A DNA stretch of 8,012 nt from Prosthecobacter sp. (GCA_020216965.1 JAIWOJ010000075.1:1-8012), one strand, 5' to 3'; positions 1 to 7,395 are shown, counted from the first letter of the stretch. The notes: generated by a model from the sequence alone, not told the origin. A program made the numbers and translations.

Positions 1-861
1 CGGGTGATCTTTGATGGCACCCTGGGCGGGGGAGGTCACACGGAGGCACTGCTGCAGCACGGGGCTGAAGTGGTGGCCATGGACCAAGATGACGAAGCGC
101 TAGCGTATGCACGCGCAAGGTTAGCCAGCTATGGCAGTAGGTTCTGTGCGCTCAAAGGAAACTTCCGTCACATCACCTCCGTGCTGGCAGAGGCAGGCGT
201 CAGCGGACTAGACGGGATGCTCATTGATATCGGCGTCAGCAGTCGGCATCTGGATGCGGCAGAGCGCGGTTTTTCTTTTGCCAAAGATGGCCCCCTAGAC
301 ATGCGCATGGATACAAGCTCCAGCCTCACGGCAGCAGAAATCTTGAACCACTGGCCGCAAGAGGACATCGAGCGCCTACTCCGAGAAAACGCCGAAGTGC
401 CTAACGCCCGGCGCATCGCCCGCGCCATCTGCCAAGACCGCGTGGCACGGCCCTTCACACGCACACTAGAGCTGGCCGACCTCATCGCGCGCATCTGCCC
501 AAAGCATGGGAAGAAACACCCCGCCACGCTCACCTTTCAGGCACTGCGCTGTGAGGTGAATGCAGAGCTGCCAGCCCTGCGCGAATTTCTCACACAAGCA
601 CCCCGCTGGCTGAAGCCCGGCGCGCGGATCGCCGTCATCAGCTTTCACAGCATCGAGGACCGCATCGTGAAACACGCCTTTCAGAACTACGCCGCACCTT
701 TCATCGACCGCCCCGAATGGCCAGCCCCAAAACCGAACCCACTCTATTGCCTGAAATTGATCACCAAGAAGCCGCTGGAGGCTTCACCCGAGGAAGTGCT
801 CTTGAACCCCCGCGCCCGAAGCGCCCGCCTGCGCGCCGCAGAGCGCCTGCCCGAACCATGA
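1..861 (+). CDS. rsmH: 16S rRNA (cytosine-1402-N4)-methyltransferase RsmH (MraW), 5'-truncated by the window edge
   Basis: RsmH uses S-adenosylmethionine to methylate N4 of C1402 in the 16S rRNA decoding centre and is usually among the first genes of the dcw cluster. About 286 codons are visible; family members are usually a little over 300 residues, so some 20-30 N-terminal residues lie upstream. The GTG at position 4 is not the start, because it falls inside the SAM-binding motif. Numbering from that valine, DGTLGGGGH (residues 4-12) is motif I, MLIDIGVSS (72-80) the next conserved block, then DGPLDMRMD (95-103), FQALRCEVNAEL (178-189), the hallmark FHSIEDR (214-220) and the C-terminal NPRARSARLRAAE (268-280). 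One departure: the usual YGEER before the NARRIARAI helix reads NAEVP (129-133), with no frameshift. The stop codon overlaps the next start in ATGA at 858-861. The assignment is essentially certain. Confidence 0.97.
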   Translation, partial: RVIFDGTLGGGGHTEALLQHGAEVVAMDQDDEALAYARARLASYGSRFCALKGNFRHITSVLAEAGVSGLDGMLIDIGVSSRHLDAAERGFSFAKDGPLDMRMDTSSSLTAAEILNHWPQEDIERLLRENAEVPNARRIARAICQDRVARPFTRTLELADLIARICPKHGKKHPATLTFQALRCEVNAELPALREFLTQAPRWLKPGARIAVISFHSIEDRIVKHAFQNYAAPFIDRPEWPAPKPNPLYCLKLITKKPLEASPEEVLLNPRARSARLRAAERLPEP

Positions 862-1211
862 AGCGTAACCACTACCGCAACAAAATCGGTCTGCCAGTCT
901 TGGCAGGTGCGCTTGTCGTCTGCGCCGCCCTCCTGGTGGCAGCGCTCAGCACCGTGGTGGCAAAGAATCGCGCCGCCAAGCTAGCGGAAGATCAGCTCCT
1001 CATCGAGCAAGAAACTAGGCTGCTGAAGATCGAAATCACCAACCTAGAGCGCAAAATCGACCAGGAATTAGACAGCGCGAAGGTCCAACCCATCCTGCAA
1101 GCCAAGGGCACTTGGCTACAAAAGATCAACCCCCAGACCCAGTCCATCATCCGCCTGAAAGCCATCCCAGCAGCCAAAGCCGTGGACGTGGCAAACCCCA
1201 GCGCCTCATGA
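858..1211 (+). CDS. ftsL: FtsL-like small bitopic division protein
   Basis: 117-residue protein in the position normally held by ftsL, between rsmH and ftsI. Visible architecture: a basic N-terminus (residues 1-9, with K2, R3, R7, K9), one hydrophobic membrane segment (about 10-34), a charged heptad-like coiled coil (about 38-73, rich in Leu, Ile, Glu and Lys), then a short tail ending in an Ala/Pro/Ser-rich stretch. This matches the length and topology of FtsL, which pairs with FtsB and recruits and activates FtsW-FtsI at the septum. FtsL sequences diverge strongly, so the name rests on context and topology rather than a signature motif. The start at 858 is chosen because it overlaps the rsmH stop (ATGA); an in-frame ATG at 717 would run about 140 nt into rsmH and place a Pro/Arg-rich stretch before the membrane segment. 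There is no Shine-Dalgarno sequence, so coupling to rsmH translation is likely. Basic residues flank the membrane segment on both sides (K36, R38, K41), which weakens the positive-inside signal. Confidence 0.7.
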   Translation: MKRNHYRNKIGLPVLAGALVVCAALLVAALSTVVAKNRAAKLAEDQLLIEQETRLLKIEITNLERKIDQELDSAKVQPILQAKGTWLQKINPQTQSIIRLKAIPAAKAVDVANPSAS

Positions 1212-3118
1212 AGCCGCCCCCTCCCAGCCACCATCAACTGCGGATCGACCGCCCCGTCGTCAAACGCATGCTGCTGGCCGCCTGCGGCCTTACGGTCGGC
1301 TTTTCCTTCGTCGCCTGGCGGCTCTATGACCTCCATCTCAAGCGCGGCCCCATGCTCGCAGAGCAGGCAGCGCAGAAATTTAGCGAAGTGCGCGCCCTAC
1401 CAGCCCAGCGCGGTTCGATCAAAGACTTCGGTGGACGTTACCTAGCCTATGATGAGGAAACATTTCACCTCAGAACCAACCGCGTCCACCTGCATGAGCT
1501 GCTGACGGCGCGGCTCGCCATCTCTGAGATGCGGGAGGCTGGGCTGCCCTTCCCACCTACCACCGGGCTGAGCAAGGAGGAGATCATCGCCCTTTACCAA
1601 GAGCACATCGCCACTCACATCGCGCCCAAGCTCGGCCTCAGCCACAGCGAGGTGCTGGAAAAACTCCGCTCACCGCAGCAGATCGTCATGCTCGCAGAGC
1701 GGCTCACAGAGGACCAAGCGCGGGAATGGAAGGAACTGCTCGCAGCCCAGCACATCCGCGGCGTCTATGTAGGCTCCACCATCCGCCGACGCTATCCCAC
1801 AGAAAATCGACTCGCCCTCATCGTCGGCAGTGTAGAGGATGGCAAAGGCGCAGGCGGCATCGAAAAAACACAGGACACCGTCCTGCGTGGCACCCCAGGC
1901 CGCGTGGAGGTAGAGCATGACAAATCAGGGCGTGAGCTGCCGCTCTACCGCGGAGAAATCAGGGAGCCCGTGCATGGTCGCGATATCCACCTCACCATCG
2001 ACATGGCGCTGCAAGACGCCGTGGACCAGATCATTGAGCGGGCAGACCTCGAATGGCGGCCCCACAAGATCATGGCCGTCGTGACCGATGTGCATGATGG
2101 CTCCGTACTGGCGATGAGCTTCCGCCCCGGCCATGACCGCCTAGCTCAAAAACCCAGTGAAACGAATTGGAAGAACCTCTGCATCTGCGAGCCTTATGAG
2201 CCAGGTTCCACCTTCAAGATCGTCACCTTTACCGGTGCTCTGGATACCGGGAAGATCAGCCCGACCACACCCGTGGACTGTGCATTTGGCACCTACCAAG
2301 ATCCTGTGCTCAAGGGCAAGCCATTGACCGACCTCAAAAAAATGGGCGTCGTGCCCGCTGCGGATGTCTTTAAGCACTCCAGCAATGTCGGCACCTACAA
2401 GATCTCCAAGCGGCTAGGTCAGGGACCATTCCTTGAATATGCCAAGCGTTTCGGCTTCGGCACCCAAACCCTTATCCCCCTCACCGGAGAAAGTGCCGGG
2501 CGCTACAACAGCGAGGCAAGAAACTGGTCCAACGATACCCACACACGGCTCCCCATTGGCTACGAGGTCAGTGTCACGCCGCTGCAGATGGCCATGGCCT
2601 ACGGTGCCATCGCCAATGGCGGTATCCTCATGCGCCCGCGGCTCATTGACCGCATCGTCAGTGACGGTGGGCGGAAGGTAGAGATCATGCCAGCCCAGAG
2701 CGTGGGGCAGGTATGCAAAGGGCAGACTGCTGCCACCATGCGCAGCCTGCTAGAGCTCGTCGTTGAAGAAGGCACCGGGACACGCGCCAGCATCAGCGGC
2801 CTGAAGGTCGCAGGCAAGACAGGGACCACGCGGCGCTATGATCCCAATTATCGCTATCGTGATGCCGAAGGGCGCTGGCATAAAGGTGGCTACCCCCCAC
2901 GGCAGTGGATCGCCTCCTTCGCCGGCTATGCCCCAGCAGAGAACCCAAAAATCGCCTGCGTCGTGGTCTTGGATTATCCCAAGACGGAAGCCGACGATGC
3001 CGTCGGCGGTGGCAAGATGGCAGCCCCAATCTTTGGAGAAATCGCCGCTGAAGTGCTGAAACAACTTTCCGTGCGGCCCAACCGCCCGCTCGCCCTAGAA
3101 GGAGGAGGCCAAGAATGA
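1208..3118 (+). CDS. ftsI: Septal peptidoglycan transpeptidase FtsI (PBP3-type class B penicillin-binding protein)
   Basis: 636-residue class B PBP that forms DD-crosslinks in septal peptidoglycan, acting with FtsW. A short cytoplasmic N-terminus with a run of four prolines precedes a membrane anchor at about residues 21-37. The conserved PBP-dimer block begins with LPAQRGSIKDFGGRYLA (64-80) and extends through the GIEKTQDTVLRGTPG region. The C-terminal transpeptidase domain has all three active-site motifs: S334-T-F-K337 (nucleophile Ser334), S391-S-N393 and K537-T-G539. No PASTA domains follow. It is somewhat longer than E. coli FtsI (588 aa), mainly through a helical, charged insert in the region after residue 100. 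The start at 1208 overlaps the ftsL-like stop in ATGA; a longer TTG start at 1112 would lie deep inside the preceding gene and is rejected. The C-terminal codons for LEGGGQE double as the murE ribosome-binding site. Family is certain; the septal role is inferred from the dcw position. Confidence 0.96.
   Translation: MKPPPPSHHQLRIDRPVVKRMLLAACGLTVGFSFVAWRLYDLHLKRGPMLAEQAAQKFSEVRALPAQRGSIKDFGGRYLAYDEETFHLRTNRVHLHELLTARLAISEMREAGLPFPPTTGLSKEEIIALYQEHIATHIAPKLGLSHSEVLEKLRSPQQIVMLAERLTEDQAREWKELLAAQHIRGVYVGSTIRRRYPTENRLALIVGSVEDGKGAGGIEKTQDTVLRGTPGRVEVEHDKSGRELPLYRGEIREPVHGRDIHLTIDMALQDAVDQIIERADLEWRPHKIMAVVTDVHDGSVLAMSFRPGHDRLAQKPSETNWKNLCICEPYEPGSTFKIVTFTGALDTGKISPTTPVDCAFGTYQDPVLKGKPLTDLKKMGVVPAADVFKHSSNVGTYKISKRLGQGPFLEYAKRFGFGTQTLIPLTGESAGRYNSEARNWSNDTHTRLPIGYEVSVTPLQMAMAYGAIANGGILMRPRLIDRIVSDGGRKVEIMPAQSVGQVCKGQTAATMRSLLELVVEEGTGTRASISGLKVAGKTGTTRRYDPNYRYRDAEGRWHKGGYPPRQWIASFAGYAPAENPKIACVVVLDYPKTEADDAVGGGKMAAPIFGEIAAEVLKQLSVRPNRPLALEGGGQE
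3097..3108 (+). promoter_or_regulatory. Strong Shine-Dalgarno sequence for murE
   Basis: AGAAGGAGGAGG lies 6 nt before the murE ATG at 3115 and contains two overlapping GGAGG cores. It sits inside the last codons of ftsI and encodes part of its C-terminal tail. It is the only junction in the window with a clear purine-rich site; the starts at 858, 1208, 4749, 6110 and 7396 have none in the usual range. murE may therefore recruit ribosomes independently as well as by ATGA coupling. Confidence 0.85.
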
Positions 3119-4752
3119 CACTCCGAGAACTCATCCCCCATCTAGACAAGCCCGTCGTCAGCGGCAGCTTGGACACCAAGATCCACGCACTGACCTATGA
3201 TTCGCGTAAGGCCGGGCCAGGCACCGCCTTTGTCGCCCTGCGTGGCTCAAAGTCAGACGGCCATGACTTTATCCACAAGGCCATCACAGCAGGGGCCTCC
3301 GCCATCATCGCAGAGCAGGCACCGCCAGACGGCTGCACCGTGCCCTGGCTGCATGTGCATCAATCACGCATCGCCCTCGCGCAGGCAGCCGCCGCTCTGC
3401 ATGGCTTTCCGGCGGATCGTCTCACCCTGCTCGGCGTGACAGGTACCAATGGCAAGACGACCACGGCCTTCATCATGCACCATTTGATGAATGCCGGGCA
3501 AAAACGCTGCGGTCTCCTCGGCACAGTCCTTTATGATGTCGGCGGGAAACAAGTGCCTGCCACCCACACCACGCCAGAGTCCCTCGAGATCCAGGCGCTT
3601 CTGGCCCAGATGCGTGATAAAGGTTGCCGCGCCTGCGCCATGGAAGTCAGCTCCCATGCCCTTGATCAGGACCGCGTGCATGGCCTAGCTTTTGCAGCCG
3701 GTGTCTTTACCAACCTCACCCAAGATCACCTCGACTACCATGGCACGATGGATGCCTATTTCAGCGCCAAGGCGCGGCTTTTTGAGACCATCGCTGCCCA
3801 AGCCAAAGGTGCCCTCGTCGTCAACCTAGACGATGCCTGGGGCCGCAAGCTCATTCAACGTCACGAGGGGACTGGGCGCGTGCTAAAGTTCGGCTTTGGT
3901 GTCGGTGCGGACTATCGGGCCGTGAACCCACGCTATAGCATGACGGGCTCTACCTTTGAACTTGAGATCAAAGGCCGCTCGTTTCTCGTACGACTACCCC
4001 TCATCGGCGATTTTAACATTTACAATGCGCTCGGTGCCCTGGCTGCCTGCCACTCCACCGGCCTGAATCTGCGGGAGACCATCGCCCATCTCAAAACCGC
4101 ACCCCAAGTGCCCGGTCGGCTTGAGCGCGTCACGCCAGACGGTCAGCGATTCCAGGTCTTTGTGGACTACGCCCACACCCCTGACGCCCTGGTCAATGTG
4201 CTCAAGACTCTCAAGGCACTCAAACCTCGTCGCCTCATTACCGTCTTTGGCTGCGGCGGCGACCGCGACCGCACCAAACGCCCCAAAATGGCCGCTGCAG
4301 CCGAATCAGGCAGCGACGTGTGCATCATCACCAGCGACAACCCACGCAGCGAGCCGCCGGAGGCAATCATCGCTGATGCAGTCAAAGGCTTCACACGCCC
4401 AAAAAACCACGCCGCCATCGTGGACCGCAAGGAAGCCATCAAGCTAGCGCTCGAGAATGCAGGTAGTGGTGACATTGTGCTCATCGCTGGCAAAGGCCAT
4501 GAGACCTACCAGGAAATCCAAGGCGTGAAGCACGACTTTGACGATCGTCGGGTAGTCAGAATGCTGCTCAGCAGGATCGCTGGAGATCGCGATGAGGAGC
4601 GCAAGGCCCGTGAAGCTGAACGTGAAGCCGCCTGGCAGGGCCAAGAAGATCTCCCCATGCGCGCATCCTCCACCCGCCGCGCTGGCATGGGCGCGCCCGA
4701 AGAACCAACCCCTCGCGACTCACGCCGACGTCCTCCGCCTCCTCGCAGATGA
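3115..4752 (+). CDS. murE: UDP-N-acetylmuramoyl-L-alanyl-D-glutamate–2,6-diaminopimelate ligase MurE
   Basis: Cytoplasmic ATP-dependent ligase adding the third residue of the stem peptide. The N-terminal UDP-binding domain includes YDSRKAGPGTAFVALRG (28-44). The central ATPase domain has the P-loop GTNGKTT (110-116), the substrate-contacting HTTPES (151-156), EVSSHAL (177-183), TNLTQDHLDYHG (199-210), and K219 in YFSAKARLF at the position of the carbamylated lysine of the family. The C-terminal domain has DYAHTPDAL (351-359), the specificity motif DNPRSE (408-413) and AGKGHE (458-463). DNPR is the hallmark of meso-diaminopimelate-adding rather than lysine-adding enzymes, so meso-DAP is the predicted substrate. 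The protein has 545 residues against about 495 usually: after the normal end near residue 487 there is a tail of about 58 residues, first Glu/Arg/Lys/Ala-rich, then Arg/Pro-rich. ATGA overlaps link it to ftsI (3115-3118) and murF (4749-4752). Confidence 0.97.
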   Translation: MTLRELIPHLDKPVVSGSLDTKIHALTYDSRKAGPGTAFVALRGSKSDGHDFIHKAITAGASAIIAEQAPPDGCTVPWLHVHQSRIALAQAAAALHGFPADRLTLLGVTGTNGKTTTAFIMHHLMNAGQKRCGLLGTVLYDVGGKQVPATHTTPESLEIQALLAQMRDKGCRACAMEVSSHALDQDRVHGLAFAAGVFTNLTQDHLDYHGTMDAYFSAKARLFETIAAQAKGALVVNLDDAWGRKLIQRHEGTGRVLKFGFGVGADYRAVNPRYSMTGSTFELEIKGRSFLVRLPLIGDFNIYNALGALAACHSTGLNLRETIAHLKTAPQVPGRLERVTPDGQRFQVFVDYAHTPDALVNVLKTLKALKPRRLITVFGCGGDRDRTKRPKMAAAAESGSDVCIITSDNPRSEPPEAIIADAVKGFTRPKNHAAIVDRKEAIKLALENAGSGDIVLIAGKGHETYQEIQGVKHDFDDRRVVRMLLSRIAGDRDEERKAREAEREAAWQGQEDLPMRASSTRRAGMGAPEEPTPRDSRRRPPPPRR

Positions 4753-6113
4753 AGCCCCTTGACCTCCAGACCCTCGCCAACTTTGCAGATGGCTCCACTG
4801 CTGCCTGTGAGGGGCTGTTTGCGTCCCGTGTCGTCACTGACTCGCGCCAAGCTCAGCCAGGCGATCTTTTCGTGGCCTTAAAGGGTCAAAATTATGATGC
4901 GCACGACTTCCTCCCCCAAGTCATCGCCTCTGGTGCTACCGCCTGCTTGGTACAAAAAGGCCGCGCCCTCAGCTCAGACACCTGCGCCATGGTAGAGGTA
5001 GAGGACACGCTGAGCGGCCTTCAAGCGCTCGCGCGTGGCTATCGCTCCCTACTTCATCCTATCATCATCGGCCTGACGGGCAGCAACGGCAAAACCAGCA
5101 CCAAAGACCTTACCGCGGCCGTCATGTCTTGCCAGATGCGCACAAGGGCCACTCTGGGAAACCTCAACAACCACATCGGCGTGCCACTCACCCTCCTCAG
5201 CCTGGAGGAAGAAGACGAATGCGGCATCATTGAGATGGGCATGAATCACGCTGGCGAGATCAAGACGCTAGTGGACATCGCCCTTCCTGATGCTGCCATC
5301 GTCACCAACGTCGGCATGGCCCATATCGAGCATCTCGGCAGCCAAGACGCCATCGCCTGGGAAAAAGGAACCTTGCCTGCCAATGTGCATAGCCAGGGCA
5401 TCGTGGTGCTCAATGCGGATGACCGCTACACGCCCCTGATCGCACGCCACTGCCAAGCCACGGTTTATCAGGCCGGCTTGACGGCAGGTGATGTGCGCGC
5501 CTTTGACCTGCGCACCACAGCAGAAGGCACCTTTTTCCGGCTAGACTTCAGCGGAGAGGTGGTAGATGCCTTCCTGCCGATTCTCGGAGAGCACATGGTC
5601 GGCAATGCGACCTTGGCTGCGTGCATGGGCTGGGCCCACGGTATCTCGCCAGCAGACATCACAGCAGCGCTCAGCAGCGCCCGCCTCACTGGCGGACGCA
5701 TGGAGCTGAAAAACATCAACGGCATTCAATTTATCGACGATGCTTACAATGCCAACCCAGACTCAATGAAGGCCGGGTTGACCGCCCTGGCTAAGCTCCA
5801 AAACCGTGGACGCAGAATCGCCGTGCTAGGCCGTATGGGCGAGCTGGGCCCACATGCCATCGAAGGCCACCACAGCGTCGGCAGACATGCCGCGCTAGCC
5901 GGGATTCACGCCATCTTCACGGTCGGGGATGAGGCCGCGCTTATCAGCCAAGCTGCAGAGGCAGCCGGGCTCAAGGAAAGCCAAAATTTCCCGACCCATG
6001 AAGCCTGCGCCGCCCACCTCAAGGCGCTACTCCAGCCTGGGGATGTCGTGCTCATCAAAGGCAGCCGCTCTGCAGGCATGGAAAAGGTGCTTACCCATTT
6101 TCAGACCCCATGA
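4749..6113 (+). CDS. murF: UDP-N-acetylmuramoyl-tripeptide–D-alanyl-D-alanine ligase MurF
   Basis: Cytoplasmic Mur ligase that joins D-Ala-D-Ala to the UDP-MurNAc-tripeptide, completing the pentapeptide that MraY uses. It has 454 residues, a normal length. The N-terminal substrate-binding domain includes DSRQAQPGDLFVALKG (31-46). The P-loop is GSNGKTSTK (111-119), followed by the MurF-typical TLGNLNNHIGVPLTLL (135-150) and EMGMNHAGEI (162-171). Later blocks are TNVGMAHIEHLGS (186-198), IDDAYNANPDSM (329-340), GRMGELG (361-367) and IKGSRSAGME (436-445), all characteristic of MurF and absent from MurE. It is homologous to the preceding murE across all three Mur-ligase domains. The start overlaps the murE stop in ATGA and has no Shine-Dalgarno sequence, the 20 nt before it being pyrimidine-rich; translation is probably coupled to murE. 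The stop overlaps the mraY start at 6110-6113. Confidence 0.97.
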   Translation: MKPLDLQTLANFADGSTAACEGLFASRVVTDSRQAQPGDLFVALKGQNYDAHDFLPQVIASGATACLVQKGRALSSDTCAMVEVEDTLSGLQALARGYRSLLHPIIIGLTGSNGKTSTKDLTAAVMSCQMRTRATLGNLNNHIGVPLTLLSLEEEDECGIIEMGMNHAGEIKTLVDIALPDAAIVTNVGMAHIEHLGSQDAIAWEKGTLPANVHSQGIVVLNADDRYTPLIARHCQATVYQAGLTAGDVRAFDLRTTAEGTFFRLDFSGEVVDAFLPILGEHMVGNATLAACMGWAHGISPADITAALSSARLTGGRMELKNINGIQFIDDAYNANPDSMKAGLTALAKLQNRGRRIAVLGRMGELGPHAIEGHHSVGRHAALAGIHAIFTVGDEAALISQAAEAAGLKESQNFPTHEACAAHLKALLQPGDVVLIKGSRSAGMEKVLTHFQTP

Positions 6114-7309
6114 TTTACTGGCTCTACGAACTGCGAAATTGGCTCGAGGCCGCTGATTGGATCAGCGACGATTCATTTCTATACAAGCTGCTGAACATCT
6201 TCAAATACCATACCTTCCGCGCAGGCGGCGCAGCCATTACCGCCTTTGCTCTATCACTGCTGTTTGGGGAACGGCTCATCCGCAGATTGATCTCGCTCAA
6301 AATCGGCCAGCCCATCCGCACCGCAGAGGAGGTACATCAGCTCTTTGAACTGCATGGCAAAAAGGCAGGCACACCCACCATGGGGGGCATCCTCATCCTT
6401 GGCACCATCGTCGCATCCACGCTCTTGTGGGCAAAGTGGGACAACCTGATGGTTTGGAATATCCTCTTTTGCACCATCGGCCTTGGTGCCCTTGGGTTCC
6501 GGGATGATTATCTGAAAATCAGCAAGAAGAACTCCAAAGGCGTCAGCGCTCGAACCAAGCTAATATGGCAGACGGGTGTGGCCATCGTGACCGCTCTCAT
6601 CTTTTGCTACCTCATTCCTACCGATGCCACACTGGATGCTGCCGCGAAGGCAGGCGATACCGCCTTTGCACAGTTCGGCGGCGACTCCACCCTGCGTGCC
6701 TTGTTTTTGCCTTTTTATAAAGGGCCCATCATTCAGGACATGAGCTTTTTTGCCGTGGCTTTCTTTGCGCTCATCATCGTGGGTGCATCCCATGCAGTGA
6801 ACCTCACCGATGGCCTCGATGGCCTGGCGACAGGTTGCAGCCTCACGACGGCGATTGCCTACACGGGCTTTGGCTATGTGTCCGGCAGCGCTTTGTATTC
6901 CAGCTACCTAGGCGTGCCGCATCACTCTCTTGCGAATGAGATCCCCATCATCGCCATGGCGCTAGCGGGTGCCTGTGTGGGCTTTCTTTGGTTCAATGCC
7001 CATCCTGCCAAGATGTTTATGGGAGACACCGGCTCCCTCGCCCTCGGTGGCTGCATCGCCAGCATCGCCATTGCCTGCCGTCAGGAGATTGTGCTGGCCC
7101 TTGTGGGCGGTGTTTTCGTCATGGAGGCGCTGAGCGTCATCATCCAGGTCATCAGCTTCAAAAAGCGCGGCAAACGCGTCTTCCGCATGGCTCCGATTCA
7201 CCATCATTTCGAACTGGGCGGCTGGCATGAAAACCAAGTCATCGTCCGCTTTTGGATTCTTTCCCTTTTCTTCGCCCTCCTCGGGTTGGCGACCTTGAAG
7301 CTCCGATGA
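6110..7309 (+). CDS. mraY: Phospho-N-acetylmuramoyl-pentapeptide-transferase MraY
   Basis: Integral membrane enzyme that transfers phospho-MurNAc-pentapeptide from UDP to undecaprenyl phosphate, giving lipid I. About ten hydrophobic segments can be placed (near residues 37-55, 91-108, 114-130, 151-169, 211-230, 241-262, 277-297, 306-323, 327-348 and 379-396), as expected. Signatures in order: KKAGTPTMGG (84-93), GFRDDYLKI (129-137) with the paired aspartates D132/D133, NLTDGLDGLA (231-240), NAHPAKMFMGDTGS (296-309) and APIHHHFE (361-368), covering the Mg2+, nucleotide and loop residues of the family. At 399 residues it is longer than E. coli MraY (360). Part of the excess is an Ala/Asp/Gly-containing loop between the fourth and fifth segments (about 170-209), and part is N-terminal. 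The start overlaps the murF stop (ATGA); no good Shine-Dalgarno sequence is present. The stop is itself within an ATGA (7306-7309). Confidence 0.97.
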   Translation: MIYWLYELRNWLEAADWISDDSFLYKLLNIFKYHTFRAGGAAITAFALSLLFGERLIRRLISLKIGQPIRTAEEVHQLFELHGKKAGTPTMGGILILGTIVASTLLWAKWDNLMVWNILFCTIGLGALGFRDDYLKISKKNSKGVSARTKLIWQTGVAIVTALIFCYLIPTDATLDAAAKAGDTAFAQFGGDSTLRALFLPFYKGPIIQDMSFFAVAFFALIIVGASHAVNLTDGLDGLATGCSLTTAIAYTGFGYVSGSALYSSYLGVPHHSLANEIPIIAMALAGACVGFLWFNAHPAKMFMGDTGSLALGGCIASIAIACRQEIVLALVGGVFVMEALSVIIQVISFKKRGKRVFRMAPIHHHFELGGWHENQVIVRFWILSLFFALLGLATLKLR

Positions 7310-7329
7310 AGCCAGAACCCAATCATTGA
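7306..7329 (+). other. Seven-codon mini-ORF opening at the mraY stop (possible relic start or leader)
   Basis: The mraY stop lies in ATGA. The ATG at 7306 reads MKPEPNH and then stops at TGA 7327-7329. Its geometry is that of the five upstream gene junctions, and its context ATGAAGCC matches the starts of ftsI (1208) and murF (4749). It is in frame with murD, 90 nt upstream of the murD ATG. An A before a TGA stop is common by chance and no Shine-Dalgarno sequence is present, so translation is not shown. It may be a chance match, a reinitiation leader or the remains of an older coupled start. Confidence 0.3.
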
Positions 7330-7395
7330 GCTGACAACCTCTTCGCCATCCCACCGCTATCGTTTCTAAACTCATCTCTCCTCGCTTTTCGCGTC
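7310..7395 (+). other. Intergenic gap between mraY and murD, the only one in the window
   Basis: This 86-nt stretch holds the rest of the mini-ORF above, then a pyrimidine-rich run (about 7361-7390) leading to the murD start. I see no Shine-Dalgarno sequence, no convincing sigma-70 promoter (CTGACA at 7331 has no good -10 at proper spacing) and no stem-loop with a T-tract. The only hairpin-like element is a three-pair CGC/GCG around TTTTC at 7383-7393, too weak to be a terminator. Transcription probably runs through into murD. Confidence 0.6.

Noticed and set aside
717..857. Upstream ATG extending the ftsL-like protein by 47 residues
   Set aside because: It would overlap rsmH by about 145 nt; the extra sequence is a frame-shifted reading of the rsmH C-terminus, and the ATGA start at 858 fits the pattern of the cluster.
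4..861. GTG at position 4 as the rsmH start
   Set aside because: It lies inside the SAM-binding motif; the family has some 20-30 more residues before it, so the gene begins outside the window.
1112..1207. TTG start extending FtsI by 32 residues
   Set aside because: It overlaps about 100 nt of the preceding gene; the ATG at 1208 gives a normal short cytoplasmic tail before the membrane anchor.
2793..3179. Antisense open frame across the ftsI-murE junction
   Set aside because: Arg-rich, low-complexity translation opposite conserved transpeptidase motifs; no start context or family resemblance.
7331..7370. Possible promoter for murD with CTGACA as -35 element
   Set aside because: No -10-like hexamer at 16-18 nt; the better matches (TATCGT at 7358, TCTAAA at 7365) are spaced too far away.
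7383..7393. Small inverted repeat CGC/GCG before murD as a terminator
   Set aside because: Only three base pairs and no following T-run.
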